Source of the DNA: Clostridia bacterium
Lineage (GTDB): Bacteria > Bacillota > Clostridia > UBA1381 > UBA9506
Assembly: GCA_017416855.1 (NCBI GenBank)
Contig: JAFQAZ010000024.1
Span: 62,001-126,000 of the forward strand
DNA: 64,000 nucleotides
Direction of reading: 5' to 3'
Part shown: positions 47,672 to 56,265 of the stretch, one piece after another
Numbering within the stretch: position 1 is the stretch's first letter
Layout: the number at the start of each line of letters is the position of its first letter
The notes under the pieces: generated by a model
Databases searched by the model: none
The model's input: the letters and a program-made list of their open reading frames with translations, nothing else
Told to the model about the DNA's origin: nothing
Program-made: the position numbers and the translations under genes

Positions 47672-48554
47672 CAGTGTAAAGTACTTTATGAAAGAGGCCG
47701 GCCGTAATGTCTTTTCCAATGGATGGATGAGTGTGGCTTCTATGTTTACAGTGGTAGCCAGTCTTTTGGTCTTCGGCATTTTTATGGTGCTTGCGTTGAA
47801 TGTGAACCATATGGTGGACAAGCAGGAAAAAGACTATGAAATTACGCTGACTGTAGATGAAAACTGTACGCAGGAAGAAACGGAGCAGTTGGGCAGAAAT
47901 CTGGCGGCGGTAACAAATGTTTCTGAAGTTATTTTTGAATCTAAAGAAGTGCGCATGGAATATCTTCGGGAACGGTTCGGAGAAGATGCAGCTCTTTTAG
48001 ATGCCTATCAGGGTGAAGAAAATCCTTTGCGAAACTGGTATAAGATCCGCTGTGAGGATTTGAATCTGTCTGATGACACTGTGGCTATCATTAAAGAGCT
48101 TAATGGTGTTGCTCGCGTCATCAGCAGTGGCGAAACGATTAATAAACTGACGACAGTATCTAAATACATCAGCACGGCCAGCATATGGATTATGCTTGCG
48201 CTTGCTGTCATATCAATCTTTATTATTGCCAACACCATTAAACTGGCAGTATTTTCAAGACGTAAAGAGATTAACATTATGAAATATGTGGGTGCAACCG
48301 ACTGGTTTATTCGTTGGCCCTTCATCATTGAAGGTATGATTATTGGTCTTTTGGGTGCCATTGCTTCCGGTTTGTTTATTGCCCTGAGCTATGAAGGAAT
48401 CATTGGGGTGTTTGCAACCTTAAAAATTGCCTTTATGGATTTTATTCCGTTAAATGATATTATGGCGTATATCGGTGCTATCTTCCTGCTGATGGGGCTT
48501 GGTCTGGGTGCGTTGGGTAGCTTGATAGCTGTTCGCAAGCATTTAAAAGTATGA
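47661..48554 (+). CDS. ftsX: Cell-division permease-like protein FtsX
   Basis: 297 residues. N-terminal cytoplasmic MKINSVKYFMKEAGRNVFSNGWMS, first TM about 20-45, extracellular domain, then three TM helices (IWIMLALAVISIFIIANTIKLAVF and others) and RRKEINIMKYVGATDWFIRWPF. Start ATG 47661 overlaps the ftsE stop; longer upstream starts lie within ftsE without an RBS. Confidence 0.93.
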   Translation: MKINSVKYFMKEAGRNVFSNGWMSVASMFTVVASLLVFGIFMVLALNVNHMVDKQEKDYEITLTVDENCTQEETEQLGRNLAAVTNVSEVIFESKEVRMEYLRERFGEDAALLDAYQGEENPLRNWYKIRCEDLNLSDDTVAIIKELNGVARVISSGETINKLTTVSKYISTASIWIMLALAVISIFIIANTIKLAVFSRRKEINIMKYVGATDWFIRWPFIIEGMIIGLLGAIASGLFIALSYEGIIGVFATLKIAFMDFIPLNDIMAYIGAIFLLMGLGLGALGSLIAVRKHLKV

Positions 48555-48577
48555 TACAATCGAATAGATGTATTTTC

Positions 48578-48615
48578 GGGGGAATGCAAAATTTACTTGC
48601 ATTTTCCCTTTATTT
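48578..48615 (+). terminator. Terminator after ftsX
   Basis: 12-bp stem GGGGGAATGCAA (48578-48589) / TTGCATTTTCCC (48597-48608) with two G-T pairs, then TTTATTT. Confidence 0.75.
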
Positions 48616-48625
48616 GTGATATACT
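48597..48625 (+). promoter_or_regulatory. rpsB-tsf promoter, embedded in the ftsX terminator
   Basis: TTGCAT (48597-48602) - 17 bases - TATACT (48620-48625), extended by TGTGA. The -35 lies in the right arm of the ftsX terminator. Confidence 0.65.
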
Positions 48626-48655
48626 ATTTTGGCAAATACGCACGCATTGTGATTT

Positions 48656-48732
48656 TGCGGGTGGTGCCGGATGTACCGGTTCCCGCAGGAGCTGAGCAGT
48701 GCGGAGGTGAATGCAAATAAAACCGGAGGTGA
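48656..48732 (+). promoter_or_regulatory. Structured rpsB leader with two Shine-Dalgarno sites
   Basis: Hairpin TGCGGG (48656-48661) / CCCGCA (48682-48687) enclosing CCGG-ATGTA-CCGG (48667-48679). Then GGAGGTGA occurs twice (48703-48710 and 48725-48732). It may be an autoregulatory S2 leader; I cannot match it to a named class. Confidence 0.45.
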
Positions 48733-48737
48733 CAGAA

Positions 48738-49475
48738 ATGTCAGTAATTTCAATGAAACAACTGCTGGAAGCAGGCGTCCATTTCGGACATCAGACCAGA
48801 AGATGGAACCCCAAAATGGCTGAGTACATCTTCACAGAACGTAACGGTATCTACATCATCGACTTGCAGAAAACCGTTAAGAAAATCGAAGAAGCTTACA
48901 GCTTCATTCGTGACATCGCTCAGGATGGCGGTGAAATCCTCTTTGTAGGTACCAAAAAGCAGGCTCAGGATTCCATTAAGGAAGAAGCTGAACGTGTTGG
49001 TATGTACTGGGTAAATGCAAGATGGTTAGGCGGTATGCTGACCAACTTCAAAACCATTACAAAGCGTATTGAACGTTTAGAGCAGCTTTGTCGTATGGAA
49101 GAAGACGGCACCTTTGATCTGCTTCCGAAAAAGGAAGTTATCAACTTAAAGAACGAAAGAGAAAAGCTGGAAAAATTCTTAGGCGGTATCAGAACCATGA
49201 AGAAGTTGCCCAGCGCTCTGTTCATTGTTGACCCCAGAAAAGAAAAGATTGCTATTGCAGAAGCTAAGAAACTGGGTATCCCCGTTGTTGCTATCGTTGA
49301 TACCAACTGCGACCCTGAAGAAGTTGATTATGTAATCCCCGGCAACGATGATGCTATCCGTGCCGTAAAACTGATTGCTTCTACCATTGCCAACGCAATT
49401 ATTGAAGGTCGTCAGGGTACAGATGCTGTAGCTGAAGTTGAAGCTGAAGCTGCAGAAGAAGCAGATGCTGAATAA
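48738..49475 (+). CDS. rpsB: Ribosomal protein uS2
   Basis: 245 residues. [27 protein letters not shown] start, [48 protein letters not shown]. The acidic Ala/Glu-rich tail is normal. ATG 48738 is chosen: it has GGAGGTGA 5 bases upstream and aligns with the usual S2 start, while ATG 48711 touches its own SD. In operon with tsf. Confidence 0.96.
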   Translation: MSVISMKQLLEAGVHFGHQTRRWNPKMAEYIFTERNGIYIIDLQKTVKKIEEAYSFIRDIAQDGGEILFVGTKKQAQDSIKEEAERVGMYWVNARWLGGMLTNFKTITKRIERLEQLCRMEEDGTFDLLPKKEVINLKNEREKLEKFLGGIRTMKKLPSALFIVDPRKEKIAIAEAKKLGIPVVAIVDTNCDPEEVDYVIPGNDDAIRAVKLIASTIANAIIEGRQGTDAVAEVEAEAAEEADAE

Positions 49476-49507
49476 TTCAATTTTTGAATAGAAAAGAGGA
49501 GATAAAC

Positions 49508-50404
49508 ATGGCATTTACAGCTGCTGATGTTAAAAATTTAAGAGAAATGACCGGTTGCGGCATGATGGACTGCAAAAAAGCCTTGACTGCTGTAGACGGT
49601 GATGTTGATAAAGCTATTGAATTTCTGCGTGAAAAAGGTCTTGCAACTGCTGCTAAGAAATCCGGCAGAATTGCATCTGAAGGTATCGTTAAGTCTTACA
49701 TGACTGATGACAAGAAAATCGGCGTTCTGCTGGAAGTTAACTCTGAAACAGACTTCGTAGCAAAGAACGACGAATTCCAGACCTTTGTTAGCAATGTAGC
49801 TAAAATTGTTGCTGATGCTAACCCTGCAGATGTTGAAGCATTAAAGGCAATGACTTATGAAGGTGCTACCACTGTTGGTGATGCTTTAACCAATCTGATT
49901 GCTAAAATCGGTGAAAATATGAATATCAGAAGATTCGCAAGAATCGAAGGCAATGTTTGCTCTTATATCCATGGCGGCGGCAGAATCGGCGTTATGGTTG
50001 AAGCGGAAGGCAGCCTGGCTGATGAAACAGCTTACGAAGCTGCAAGAGATGTTGCAATGCAGATTGCTGCTATTAACCCCTTATATCTGTCTAAGGACGT
50101 TGTTCCTGCTGAAGATGTTGAAAAAGAAAAGAACATCATTTTAGCTCAGATTAAGGAAGATCCTAAGAATGCTAGCAAACCCGAAAACATCCTTGAAAAG
50201 ATGGTTGGCGGTAAAATTAATAAGTTCTTTGAACAGAACTGCTTACTGCAGCAGGAATTCGTTAAGGATAGCGAATTCAAGGTTGAAGCATATCTTGCAT
50301 CCAAAGGCGTTAAGCTCATCAATTTCGTAAGATTTGAAAAGGGCGAAGGCCTTGAAAAACGTGAAGATGACTTCGCAAACGAAGTTGCAAACATGATTAA
50401 ATAA
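49508..50404 (+). CDS. tsf: Elongation factor Ts
   Basis: 298 residues. UBA-like MAFTAADVKNLREMTGCGMMDCKKAL at the N-terminus and EVNSETDFVAKNDEF core motif; exchanges GDP on EF-Tu. Start ATG 49508 with AGGAGA upstream. Confidence 0.96.
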   Translation: MAFTAADVKNLREMTGCGMMDCKKALTAVDGDVDKAIEFLREKGLATAAKKSGRIASEGIVKSYMTDDKKIGVLLEVNSETDFVAKNDEFQTFVSNVAKIVADANPADVEALKAMTYEGATTVGDALTNLIAKIGENMNIRRFARIEGNVCSYIHGGGRIGVMVEAEGSLADETAYEAARDVAMQIAAINPLYLSKDVVPAEDVEKEKNIILAQIKEDPKNASKPENILEKMVGGKINKFFEQNCLLQQEFVKDSEFKVEAYLASKGVKLINFVRFEKGEGLEKREDDFANEVANMIK

Positions 50405-50417
50405 TTAAGCTGATGTT

Positions 50418-50449
50418 AAAGAGCCACCGATTTTGGTGGCTCTTTTTTT
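50418..50449 (+). terminator. Terminator after tsf
   Basis: 11-bp stem AAAGAGCCACC (50418-50428) / GGTGGCTCTTT (50435-50445) with a long T-run; the left A-run also helps the convergent HEAT gene. Confidence 0.88.
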
Positions 50450-50453
50450 GTGC

Positions 50454-50795
50454 TCAATCTTTGGAATGTCTTATTTTTGTCATGGCATTCATAATTGCCT
50501 CGTGAATTTCAGTATCTTCTTCCGGGGTATGTTGTTTCAGCCAGCTGATATGTGTTCTGGCAGTATCGCGACCCAATTCGCCCAAACCGCGAATGGCGGC
50601 TAATTTGATTTCTCGGCTCTCACTCTTCATCAGCTGAATCAGAATATTGTAAGAACCGTCGTCGTTAACCGTTCCGCAGGCTTCAGCAACAATAGAACTG
50701 ATTTTCGGGTCGTTTTTGCTTAATTTTTTCATCAGCTTTTCCCATTGCTTTTTTTCTGCCAATTTTTTTGCTTTTTCAAGAGTTAATTCAAACAC
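50454..50795 (-). CDS. HEAT-repeat protein
   Basis: 113 residues, all helical; repeats visible as SYNILIQLMKSESREIKLAAIRGLGELGRDTARTHISWLKQHTPEEDTEIHEAIMNAM. Probably a protein-protein scaffold; function unknown. GTG start at 50795 with AGGATGGGA upstream. Confidence 0.75.
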   Translation of the reverse strand: MFELTLEKAKKLAEKKQWEKLMKKLSKNDPKISSIVAEACGTVNDDGSYNILIQLMKSESREIKLAAIRGLGELGRDTARTHISWLKQHTPEEDTEIHEAIMNAMTKIRHSKD

Positions 50796-50828
50796 AATGA
50801 TCCCATCCTTTTTTAGATATTATAATGC

Positions 50829-50857
50829 ATTGTAAACCAGACTGCTCATTTAGTCAA
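50829..50857 (-). promoter_or_regulatory. Promoter of the HEAT gene
   Basis: Minus strand TTGACT - 17 bases - TACAAT. Confidence 0.62.
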
Positions 50858-50930
50858 TTCCTTATGAGGAAACTTTACAAAGAGTTAAAAAAATATCCGA
50901 TTTCGTGTCATTTTTTGGTGTATATTACAA

Positions 50931-50959
50931 TTGACACAGCCTATTTTTCGTTGTATAAT
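50931..50959 (+). promoter_or_regulatory. Consensus sigma-A promoter of anion permease
   Basis: TTGACA (50931-50936) - 17 bases - TATAAT (50954-50959), perfect consensus. Confidence 0.85.
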
Positions 50960-50999
50960 ACATAAGGTTTGAACTATTATACAGTAGGGGATTGTTTGT

Positions 51000-52109
51000 A
51001 TGAAATTTCTTCGTTTTTTTAAAGATAATATTGTCATGACAATCGCATTTTTGGCGGCTATTATCACATGTTTTTTTGTGCCGCCGGATGCATCGTATCT
51101 CGGTTATTTTGATTTTAAAACCCTGACCTGTCTGTTTTGCACGCTGGCGGTGGTTTGCGCCCTTAAAAACATTTATTTTTTTCGCATTGTGGCACATAAA
51201 ATTGTTTGTCTGTTTAAAACCGACCGTTCGGCTATACTGGCATTGGTTTATATTACGTTTATCGGTTCTATGCTTATTGCTAACGATATGGCCCTTTTAA
51301 CCTTTTTACCTTTAGGCTATTTTGTGCTGAGCAGTACCGGCAAAACAAGACTTTTGAGCTTTACTTTTATTATGCAAACCATTGCAGCTAATCTGGGCGG
51401 TATGCTGACGCCTTTTGGGAATCCGCAGAATTTGTATTTGTATTCATATTTTTCCATCACTAATGGTGAATTTGTCAAAATTATGTTCCTGCCATTTATT
51501 ATTGCCATAGTGCTGATTACCCTTTGTTGCATTGTCTTTGTTAAAAATGAGCCACTAGTTCCACGAGAAGGGGATTATGGTAAATTGAATAAAGGACGCA
51601 CCGCAATATACCTCGCATTGTTTGCCTTTTCCATTGCCATTGTTTTTCGTTCAATACCATATTATTATGGTTTGATTATTATCCCGCTTGCTCTTCTGTT
51701 TTTGGATAGAAAAGCCTTGTCGGCAGTAGATTACCCCTTGCTACTAACTTTTTGTGCATTCTTTGTATTTTCCGGTAATTTGGCCCGTATTCCGGCGGTG
51801 CAGAACCTTTTAGGTGGTTTGGTTGAGAAAAACACGTTATTGTTTGGCGTGCTTTCCTGCCAGTTTATCAGTAATGTTCCCAGTGCGGTGCTGTTGTCTA
51901 AATTTACACAGAATTATCAGCAACTCCTGGTAGCGGTTAATATCGGCGGGGCCGGTACACTGATTGCTTCTCTGGCAAGCCTGATTACCTTTAAAGAATA
52001 TAACCGACATGAACCTGGCCATACTATGCAATATATCGGCAAATATTCAGCCTATAACTTTGGCATTTTGTCTGTGTTAATGGTTGTTATGACGGTTATT
52101 TTGCGATGA
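51000..52109 (+). CDS. SLC13/ArsB/NhaD-type anion or ion permease
   Basis: 369 residues, about ten TM helices. Ion-transporter superfamily features: FIGSMLIANDMALLTFLPLG, NLGGMLTPFGNPQNLYLYS (the GNPQN hairpin), and QFISNVPSAVLLSKFT, the second-half mirror. Substrate (dicarboxylate, arsenite or sodium) cannot be assigned. Monocistronic under a consensus promoter. Confidence 0.82.
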   Translation: MKFLRFFKDNIVMTIAFLAAIITCFFVPPDASYLGYFDFKTLTCLFCTLAVVCALKNIYFFRIVAHKIVCLFKTDRSAILALVYITFIGSMLIANDMALLTFLPLGYFVLSSTGKTRLLSFTFIMQTIAANLGGMLTPFGNPQNLYLYSYFSITNGEFVKIMFLPFIIAIVLITLCCIVFVKNEPLVPREGDYGKLNKGRTAIYLALFAFSIAIVFRSIPYYYGLIIIPLALLFLDRKALSAVDYPLLLTFCAFFVFSGNLARIPAVQNLLGGLVEKNTLLFGVLSCQFISNVPSAVLLSKFTQNYQQLLVAVNIGGAGTLIASLASLITFKEYNRHEPGHTMQYIGKYSAYNFGILSVLMVVMTVILR

Positions 52110-52204
52110 AAAAACATATTTTTTGTGTTGATTCATCAAAATAATTATCGAAAACGGCTTTTTATAAATAATTTAAAAAATATAAAGAAATTTAGAAAAT
52201 TATA

Positions 52205-52213
52205 TGTTATAAT
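52205..52213 (+). promoter_or_regulatory. Extended -10 of PFOR promoter
   Basis: TGTTATAAT (extended -10) 63 bases before the start codon; no clear -35 in the AT-rich sequence upstream. Confidence 0.5.
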
Positions 52214-52275
52214 ATTCTGTGGTGTATTATATTTATTTATATATTACTTATACTTAATATGAGGAGGCTACAAAA

Positions 52276-55200
52276 ATGGCAAAGAAAATGAAAACCATGG
52301 ATGGTAACTGTGCTGCTGCTCATTGCGCGTATGCGTTTTCTGAAGTAGCATCTATCTATCCGATCACGCCTTCATCCACAATGGCTGAGTACGTTGATGA
52401 ATGGAGCGCAAAAGGCCAGAAAAACATTTTTGGTCAAACCGTTGATGTATGCGAAATGCAGTCTGAAGCAGGTGCAGCTGGTGCTGTTCACGGCTCTCTG
52501 CAGGGCGGTGCATTAACCACAACCTTTACAGCTTCTCAGGGTCTGTTACTCATGATCCCCAATATGTACAAAATCGCCGGTGAATTACTCCCCGGTGTGT
52601 TCCATGTTAGTGCTCGTGCAATTGCTGCTCATGCACTGTCTATCTTCGGTGACCATCAGGACGTTATGGCTTGCCGTCAGACCGGTTTTGCTATGCTGGC
52701 ATCCGGTAGTGTTCAGGAAGTTATGGACTTAGGTGGCGTTGCTCACTTAGCAGCTATCCGCGGTCGCGTTCCTTTCCTGCATTTCTTTGATGGTTTCAGA
52801 ACCTCTCACGAAGTTCAGAAAATCGAAGTTATGGACTATGAAGATCTGGCTAAATTAGTTGACCAGAAAGCACTGAAAGAATTTAAAGACAGAGCTCTGA
52901 ATCCTGAACATCCCGTTCTGCGCGGTACTGCTCAGAACCCGGATGTATACTTCCAGGGCAGAGAAGCTGCTAACAAATTCTATGATGCTATTCCTGACAT
53001 TGTTGCTGATTACATGAAGGAAATCACCAAGATTACCGGTCGTGAGTACAAGCCCTTTAATTACTATGGTGCAGCTGACGCTGAAGAAATCATCGTAGCA
53101 ATGGGTTCTGCTTGCGAAGCAATCGAAGAAACCGTTGATTTCTTAAATGCTCAGGGCAGAAAAGTGGGCGTTATCAAAGTTCATCTGTATCGTCCGTTCT
53201 CTGCTAAATACTTCTTTGATGTACTGCCTGCAACTGTTAAGAAGATTGCAGTATTAGACAGAACCAAGGAGCCCGGTTCTTTGGGCGAACCCCTGTATCT
53301 GGATATCTGCAACCTGTTCTACGGTAAGGAAAATGCTCCTGTAATCGTTGGCGGTCGTTACGGTTTAGGTTCTAAGGACACCACTCCGACTCATATTAAA
53401 GCTGTTTTTGACAATCTGCAGCTGGATGTTCCTAAGAACAACTTCACCATCAGCATTGTTGACGATGTAACCAACCTGTCTCTGCCCGTTGGCGAAACCA
53501 TCAACGCTGCTCCCGAAGGTACAACACGTTGTAAGTTCTGGGGCTTCGGTTCCGATGGTACTGTTGGTGCTAACAAAGATGCTATCAAGATCATTGGTGA
53601 CAATACCGATCTGTATGCACAGGCATACTTTGATTACGACTCCAAGAAGTCCGGTGGCGTAACCATGTCTCACTTGCGTTTCGGTAAAAAGCCCATCAAG
53701 TCCACTTATCTCCTGGACGAGGCTGACTATATCGCTTGCCACAAGCCCTCTTATGTATATCAGTATGATGTACTGGAAGGCCTGAAGAAGGGCGGTACCT
53801 TCCTTCTGAACTGCGTATGGTCTCCCGAAGAATTAGACGAAAAACTGCCTGCTAAGGTTAAACGTTACCTGGCTGAAAATGACATTAACTTCTACACCAT
53901 TAACGCTGTTAAGATTGCTTCTGAAATCGGCTTAGGCAGCAGAATTAACATGGTAACCCAAGCTGCTTTCTTCAAACTGTCTGAAGTTATTGAACTGTCT
54001 CAGGCTGTTCCCCTCTTAAAGGACGCTATTAACAGAACCTATGGTAAGAAGGGTCAGAACATTGTTGATATGAACTGTCAGGCTGTTGACCTTGCTCTTG
54101 ATGCTCTCGTTAAGATTGATGTTCCGGCTAGCTGGAAAGACGCTAAGGATGAAGCTAAGGCAGATGCTTCCTTCCGTCCTGACTTCGTTAAGAAAATTGC
54201 CGATCCTATCTCTGCTCAGCAGGGTAATAAGCTGCCTGTCAGCGTATTCGACGGCGTTGAAGACGGTACTTTCGAACAGGGCACCGCTCAGTACGAAAAA
54301 CGTACCATCGCAATCAACGTTCCCAGCTGGATTCCTGAAAATTGTATCCAGTGTAACCAGTGTTCTTTAGTATGTCCTCATGCTACCATCCGTCCCTTCC
54401 TCTTAACTGAAGAAGAAGCAGCTTCTGCTCCGGCTGGTATGGCTCTGAAGGATGCTACCGGTCCTCAGCTGAAGGGTCTGAAGTTCCGCATCCAGGTTTC
54501 TCCCAAGGATTGTACCGGTTGTGGCGTTTGTGCTCAGGTATGTCCTGCTAAGGAAAAGGCTCTGGTTATGAAGCCGGTTGACGATATGGTTGCTCAGGAA
54601 GCAGCTAATTGGGACTTTGCTTCCAAACTGGGTTACAAAGATAACCTGATGGATAAGTCCACCATCAAGGGCTCTCAGTTTGCTCGTCCGCTTCTCGAGT
54701 TCTCCGGTGCTTGTGCAGGCTGTGGTGAAACACCTTACATCAAGCTGATCACTCAGCTGTTTGGTGACCGTATGACCATTGCTAATGCTACCGGTTGTAC
54801 TTCTATCTGGGGCGGCTCCGCACCTTCAACTCCTTACACTGTTAACGAAAAGGGTCAGGGTCCTGCTTGGGCTAACTCCCTGTTCGAAGACAATGCTGAG
54901 TTTGGTCTGGGTATGGCTCTTGCTTCCAAGAAGATCCGTAACACTCTGAAAGACAAGATGGAAGAAGCTATTGCTTCCGGCATCGACGCAGCTTTGGCTG
55001 ACGCATTCCGTAACTGGATTGAAAATAAAGACAATGCAGAAGGCTCTAAGGCTGCTGCAGAAGCAATCTATGAACTGATTGCAAAGGCTGATACTACTTC
55101 CGGTCCTTTAAAAGACATCGCAGAGAGAACTGACTATTTAGTAAAACGTTCTCACTGGGCATTCGGTGGCGACGGTTGGGCATACGACATCGGTTACGGC

Positions 55201-55794
55201 GGCTTAGACCATGTACTGGCTTCCGGTGAAGACATCAACATCTTTGTTGTTGATACCGAAGTTTATTCCAATACCGGCGGTCAGTCCTCCAAGGCTACCC
55301 CGACTGCTGCTGTTGCTAAGTTTGCTGCTTCCGGTAAGAAAGTGAAGAAGAAAGACTTAGGTATGATTGCAAGCACCTACGGTTATGTATATGTAGCTCA
55401 GATTTCTCTGGGTGCTAACATGAACCAGGCATTAAAGGCAATCCGTGAAGCTGAAGCTTATCCGGGTCCGTCTCTGATCATCGCTTATGCTCCTTGTATC
55501 AACCACGGTATCAAGACCGGTATGTCCACAACAATCTTAGAAGAAAAGAAAGCTGTTGAAACCGGTTACTGGCATCTGTGGAGATTCAACCCCGAACTGA
55601 AGGAAGAGGGTAAGAATCCGTTCATCTTAGATTCTAAGGAACCCACAGGCGACATTAAGAGCTTCTTAGAAGGCGAAAACCGTTACATCATGCTCCAGAA
55701 GTTCTATCCTACTATTGCTGAAGAACTCTTCACCAAGGCAGAAAAAGATCTGATGGATCGTTATGAAACTTACAAGAAAATGGCTTCTCTCTAA
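52276..55794 (+). CDS. nifJ: Pyruvate:ferredoxin (flavodoxin) oxidoreductase
   Basis: 1172-residue single-chain PFOR. Domain I start with YPITPSSTMAEYVDEW, domain III, two [4Fe-4S] ferredoxin motifs (CIQCNQCSLVCP and CTGCGVCAQVCPAKEKA), and the TPP domain with GACAGCGETPY, ATGCTSIWGGSAPSTPY and GGDGWAYDIGYGGLDH. Oxidises pyruvate to acetyl-CoA plus CO2 and reduces ferredoxin, marking an anaerobe. Codon use is more biased than the neighbours, consistent with high expression. RBS GAGGAGG. Confidence 0.97.
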   Translation: MAKKMKTMDGNCAAAHCAYAFSEVASIYPITPSSTMAEYVDEWSAKGQKNIFGQTVDVCEMQSEAGAAGAVHGSLQGGALTTTFTASQGLLLMIPNMYKIAGELLPGVFHVSARAIAAHALSIFGDHQDVMACRQTGFAMLASGSVQEVMDLGGVAHLAAIRGRVPFLHFFDGFRTSHEVQKIEVMDYEDLAKLVDQKALKEFKDRALNPEHPVLRGTAQNPDVYFQGREAANKFYDAIPDIVADYMKEITKITGREYKPFNYYGAADAEEIIVAMGSACEAIEETVDFLNAQGRKVGVIKVHLYRPFSAKYFFDVLPATVKKIAVLDRTKEPGSLGEPLYLDICNLFYGKENAPVIVGGRYGLGSKDTTPTHIKAVFDNLQLDVPKNNFTISIVDDVTNLSLPVGETINAAPEGTTRCKFWGFGSDGTVGANKDAIKIIGDNTDLYAQAYFDYDSKKSGGVTMSHLRFGKKPIKSTYLLDEADYIACHKPSYVYQYDVLEGLKKGGTFLLNCVWSPEELDEKLPAKVKRYLAENDINFYTINAVKIASEIGLGSRINMVTQAAFFKLSEVIELSQAVPLLKDAINRTYGKKGQNIVDMNCQAVDLALDALVKIDVPASWKDAKDEAKADASFRPDFVKKIADPISAQQGNKLPVSVFDGVEDGTFEQGTAQYEKRTIAINVPSWIPENCIQCNQCSLVCPHATIRPFLLTEEEAASAPAGMALKDATGPQLKGLKFRIQVSPKDCTGCGVCAQVCPAKEKALVMKPVDDMVAQEAANWDFASKLGYKDNLMDKSTIKGSQFARPLLEFSGACAGCGETPYIKLITQLFGDRMTIANATGCTSIWGGSAPSTPYTVNEKGQGPAWANSLFEDNAEFGLGMALASKKIRNTLKDKMEEAIASGIDAALADAFRNWIENKDNAEGSKAAAEAIYELIAKADTTSGPLKDIAERTDYLVKRSHWAFGGDGWAYDIGYGGLDHVLASGEDINIFVVDTEVYSNTGGQSSKATPTAAVAKFAASGKKVKKKDLGMIASTYGYVYVAQISLGANMNQALKAIREAEAYPGPSLIIAYAPCINHGIKTGMSTTILEEKKAVETGYWHLWRFNPELKEEGKNPFILDSKEPTGDIKSFLEGENRYIMLQKFYPTIAEELFTKAEKDLMDRYETYKKMASL

Positions 55795-55813
55795 GATTTA
55801 GCTTAAATCATTT

Positions 55814-55844
55814 ACGGCGACTGCAATTTGCAGTCGCCGTTTTT
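55814..55844 (+). terminator. Terminator after nifJ
   Basis: 11-bp stem ACGGCGACTGC (55814-55824) / GCAGTCGCCGT (55830-55840), loop AATTT, then TTTT. Confidence 0.9.
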
Positions 55845-55855
55845 GCGTTATAAAA

Positions 55856-55884
55856 TTGCCAGCAAGATTGTTTTGTGATATACT
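55856..55884 (+). promoter_or_regulatory. Promoter at the head of the accessory island
   Basis: TTGCCA (55856-55861) - 17 bases - TATACT (55879-55884), extended by TGTGA. The nearest gene start is 380 bases downstream, so it would transcribe through the whole repeat region. Confidence 0.6.
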
Positions 55885-55970
55885 ACTTTATAGAAGGTTT
55901 ATTTGTTGTAGTTTTAAACTTGGGAATGACGAAAGCTAATACATCACGTTTGACATAATAGATTTTTAGC

Positions 55971-56252
55971 CTGACTTGAAGTGAACTATTGCGTTGCATA
56001 AGCAACGCAGCGATATAAATTCCTGACGGAATTTGCGATATATCCTTGCGGATGCGATATACCTAAAGGTGCGATATGTCCCTTCGGGACGAGAAAAGGG
56101 AATTTATATTATATCGCAACGGAGCAAAGCGGAGTTATATCGCATTTGAACAGAGTGAAAATATATCGCACGAACAGAGTGAGTATATCGCCAAAATAAG
56201 TTGCATCTAAACCTTATGTGTCGCAATATAGAGATTGTCGAAATTTGTTGAA
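55971..56252 (+). repeat. Junction repeat copy R0, split by an inserted hairpin array
   Basis: Left half CTGACTTGAAGTGAAC (55971-55986) and right half TTGCATCTAAACCTTATGTG (56201-56220) with TGTCGAA / TGTTGAA (56236-56252) match copies R1 and R2, but about 200 bases of array sequence separate the halves. The 55885-55970 stretch before it holds no recognisable gene. Confidence 0.65.
55991..56191. repeat. GCGATAT / ATATCGC hairpin array
   Basis: Starts with hairpin GCGTTGC-ATAA-GCAACGC. Then four GCGATAT units (56010, 56035, 56054, 56071) separated by small hairpins: AAATTCC/GGAATTT, ATCC/GGAT, ACCT/AGGT, GTCCC/GGGAC. Four inverted ATATCGC units follow (ending at 56117, 56143, 56169, 56191) separated by CGGAGCAAAGCGGAG and CAGAGTGA-type spacers. 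The whole is an overall inverted arrangement with no ORF. Confidence 0.8.
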
Positions 56253-56265
56253 GGGAAGTGGAAGA

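Noticed and set aside
56010-56191. GCGATAT repeats considered as a CRISPR array
   Set aside because: Repeat units are only 7-8 bases, half are inverted, and the spacers are small hairpins of unequal length; no cas gene is near.
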